Shown here piece after piece: positions 5,605 to 6,227 of a stretch of 6,227 bases of DNA. Location of the stretch: assembly GCA_001830475.1 (NCBI GenBank), contig MIAC01000264.1:1-6227 (forward strand). The letters are read 5' to 3'. The translations under genes were made by a program, and so were the position numbers. This stretch comes from Rhodospirillales bacterium RIFCSPLOWO2_12_FULL_67_15 (GTDB taxonomy: Bacteria > Pseudomonadota > Alphaproteobacteria > Rhodospirillales > 2-12-FULL-67-15). Below the pieces are notes generated by a model that made no database searches, had not been told where the DNA came from, and saw only the letters and a list, made by a program, of their open reading frames with translations. Position 1 is the stretch's first letter; every line of letters starts with the position of its first letter.

Positions 5605-6227
5605 ATGACCGACCCTTCTCTCCGCGTCCCCCTCAAGATCGCCATCGGCGGCCTCGGCACCGTCGGCCGCGTGGTGGCACGCGCGCTCGACGCGGGCATC
5701 CCGGGTCTCGTTCTTGCCGCCGTCGCGGCGCGGGACGAAGCCAAGGCCCGGCGCAACATGGCCGGGTTCAAAACCCCTGTTTCCGTTGTTCCCCTCGGCC
5801 GTCTCGCCGATCTCGCCGACGTGGTGGTCGAATGCGCGCCGCCGGAGCTGTTCGCGGAGATCGCCCGTCCGGCGATCGAACAAGGAAGGATGTTCATGCC
5901 GCTCTCGGTCACCGCGCTGCTCGATCACATGGATCTGGTCGAGCGGGCGAAGGCGACCGGCGCCCGCATCTTGGTTCCGACCGGCGCGTTGCTCGGGTTG
6001 GATGCCGTGCGCGCGGTCGCGGAAGGCACCGTCCATTCCGTGACCATGACGACGCGCAAGCCGCCCAAAAGCCTGCGCGCGGCCAAGTTCGTGGTCGAGC
6101 GGGGGATCGATCTCGACGCCCTCAAGGAGCCGGTCAAGCTCTACGAAGGAACGGTGCGCGAGGCCGCGGCCCTGTTTCCGGCCAACGTCAACATCGCCGT
6201 CGCCCTCGGCCTCGCCGGGATCGGGGT
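5605..6227 (+). CDS. nadX: L-aspartate dehydrogenase NadX (partial, C-terminus off the right edge)
   Basis: NadX oxidises L-aspartate with NAD(P)+ to iminoaspartate, which can feed quinolinate and NAD synthesis in place of NadB; it also works in the reductive amination direction on oxaloacetate. The 207 codons present from ATG 5605 show an N-terminal Rossmann nucleotide-binding motif GGLGTVGR (15-22). They also show the family stretch VPTGALLGLDAVRA (124-137), the TTRKPPKSL segment (149-157) and FPANVNIAVALGLAGIG (191-207), which is diagnostic of aspartate dehydrogenases. Only the last part of the roughly 265-residue family length is missing. No clear ribosome site precedes the ATG. A three-codon reading frame (5597-5608) ends across the start codon. 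The gene lies 34 bp after the MerR-type regulator with no terminator between them, so they likely share a transcript. Confidence 0.93.
   Translation, partial: MTDPSLRVPLKIAIGGLGTVGRVVARALDAGIPGLVLAAVAARDEAKARRNMAGFKTPVSVVPLGRLADLADVVVECAPPELFAEIARPAIEQGRMFMPLSVTALLDHMDLVERAKATGARILVPTGALLGLDAVRAVAEGTVHSVTMTTRKPPKSLRAAKFVVERGIDLDALKEPVKLYEGTVREAAALFPANVNIAVALGLAGIG

Overview
The window looks like a chromosomal segment of a GC-rich alphaproteobacterium. The lipB, nadX and LiuR-type regulator sequences resemble alphaproteobacterial homologues, and an OpgC-family gene next to SGNH-hydrolase genes also fits. No mobile element, integrase, phage gene, rRNA or CRISPR array was seen. The gene content is mostly housekeeping, plus one envelope-modification cluster.

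Layout from left to right. (1) The 5' two thirds or so of lipB (lipoyl-protein pathway) lies on the minus strand and runs off the left edge. (2) Divergent from it is a complete tRNA-Leu(GAG) with encoded CCA, followed by a strong hairpin that probably terminates it. (3) mgtE, a Mg2+ channel/transporter of full family length, is on the plus strand. (4) An envelope cluster follows: an OpgC-family multi-pass acyltransferase overlaps by 4 bp (ATGA) a secreted SGNH-fold protein. A paralogous secreted SGNH hydrolase faces them on the minus strand. The two SGNH genes are convergent and their stop-codon ends overlap by 12 bp. (5) A compact divergent control region of about 90 bp separates the minus-strand SGNH gene from a LiuR-type MerR regulator. 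It holds a good minus-strand promoter (TTGCCG, 17 bp, TATAAA) and a 16-bp palindrome just upstream of the regulator. (6) The regulator is followed after 34 bp by nadX (L-aspartate dehydrogenase), which runs off the right edge.

How the parts may work together. OpgC proteins are known to succinylate osmoregulated periplasmic glucans from the inner membrane. SGNH-fold proteins are known periplasmic partners of several other polysaccharide acyltransferases. An OpgC-like transferase with two secreted SGNH paralogues therefore suggests a glycan acylation/deacylation module (inference). The minus-strand SGNH protein keeps all the canonical catalytic positions. The one coupled to opgC has lost the block III Asn, so it may be a non-hydrolytic or altered partner. 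The MerR regulator and nadX probably form one transcription unit whose first gene may be autoregulated through the palindrome. This unit may have a metabolic role unrelated to the envelope cluster.
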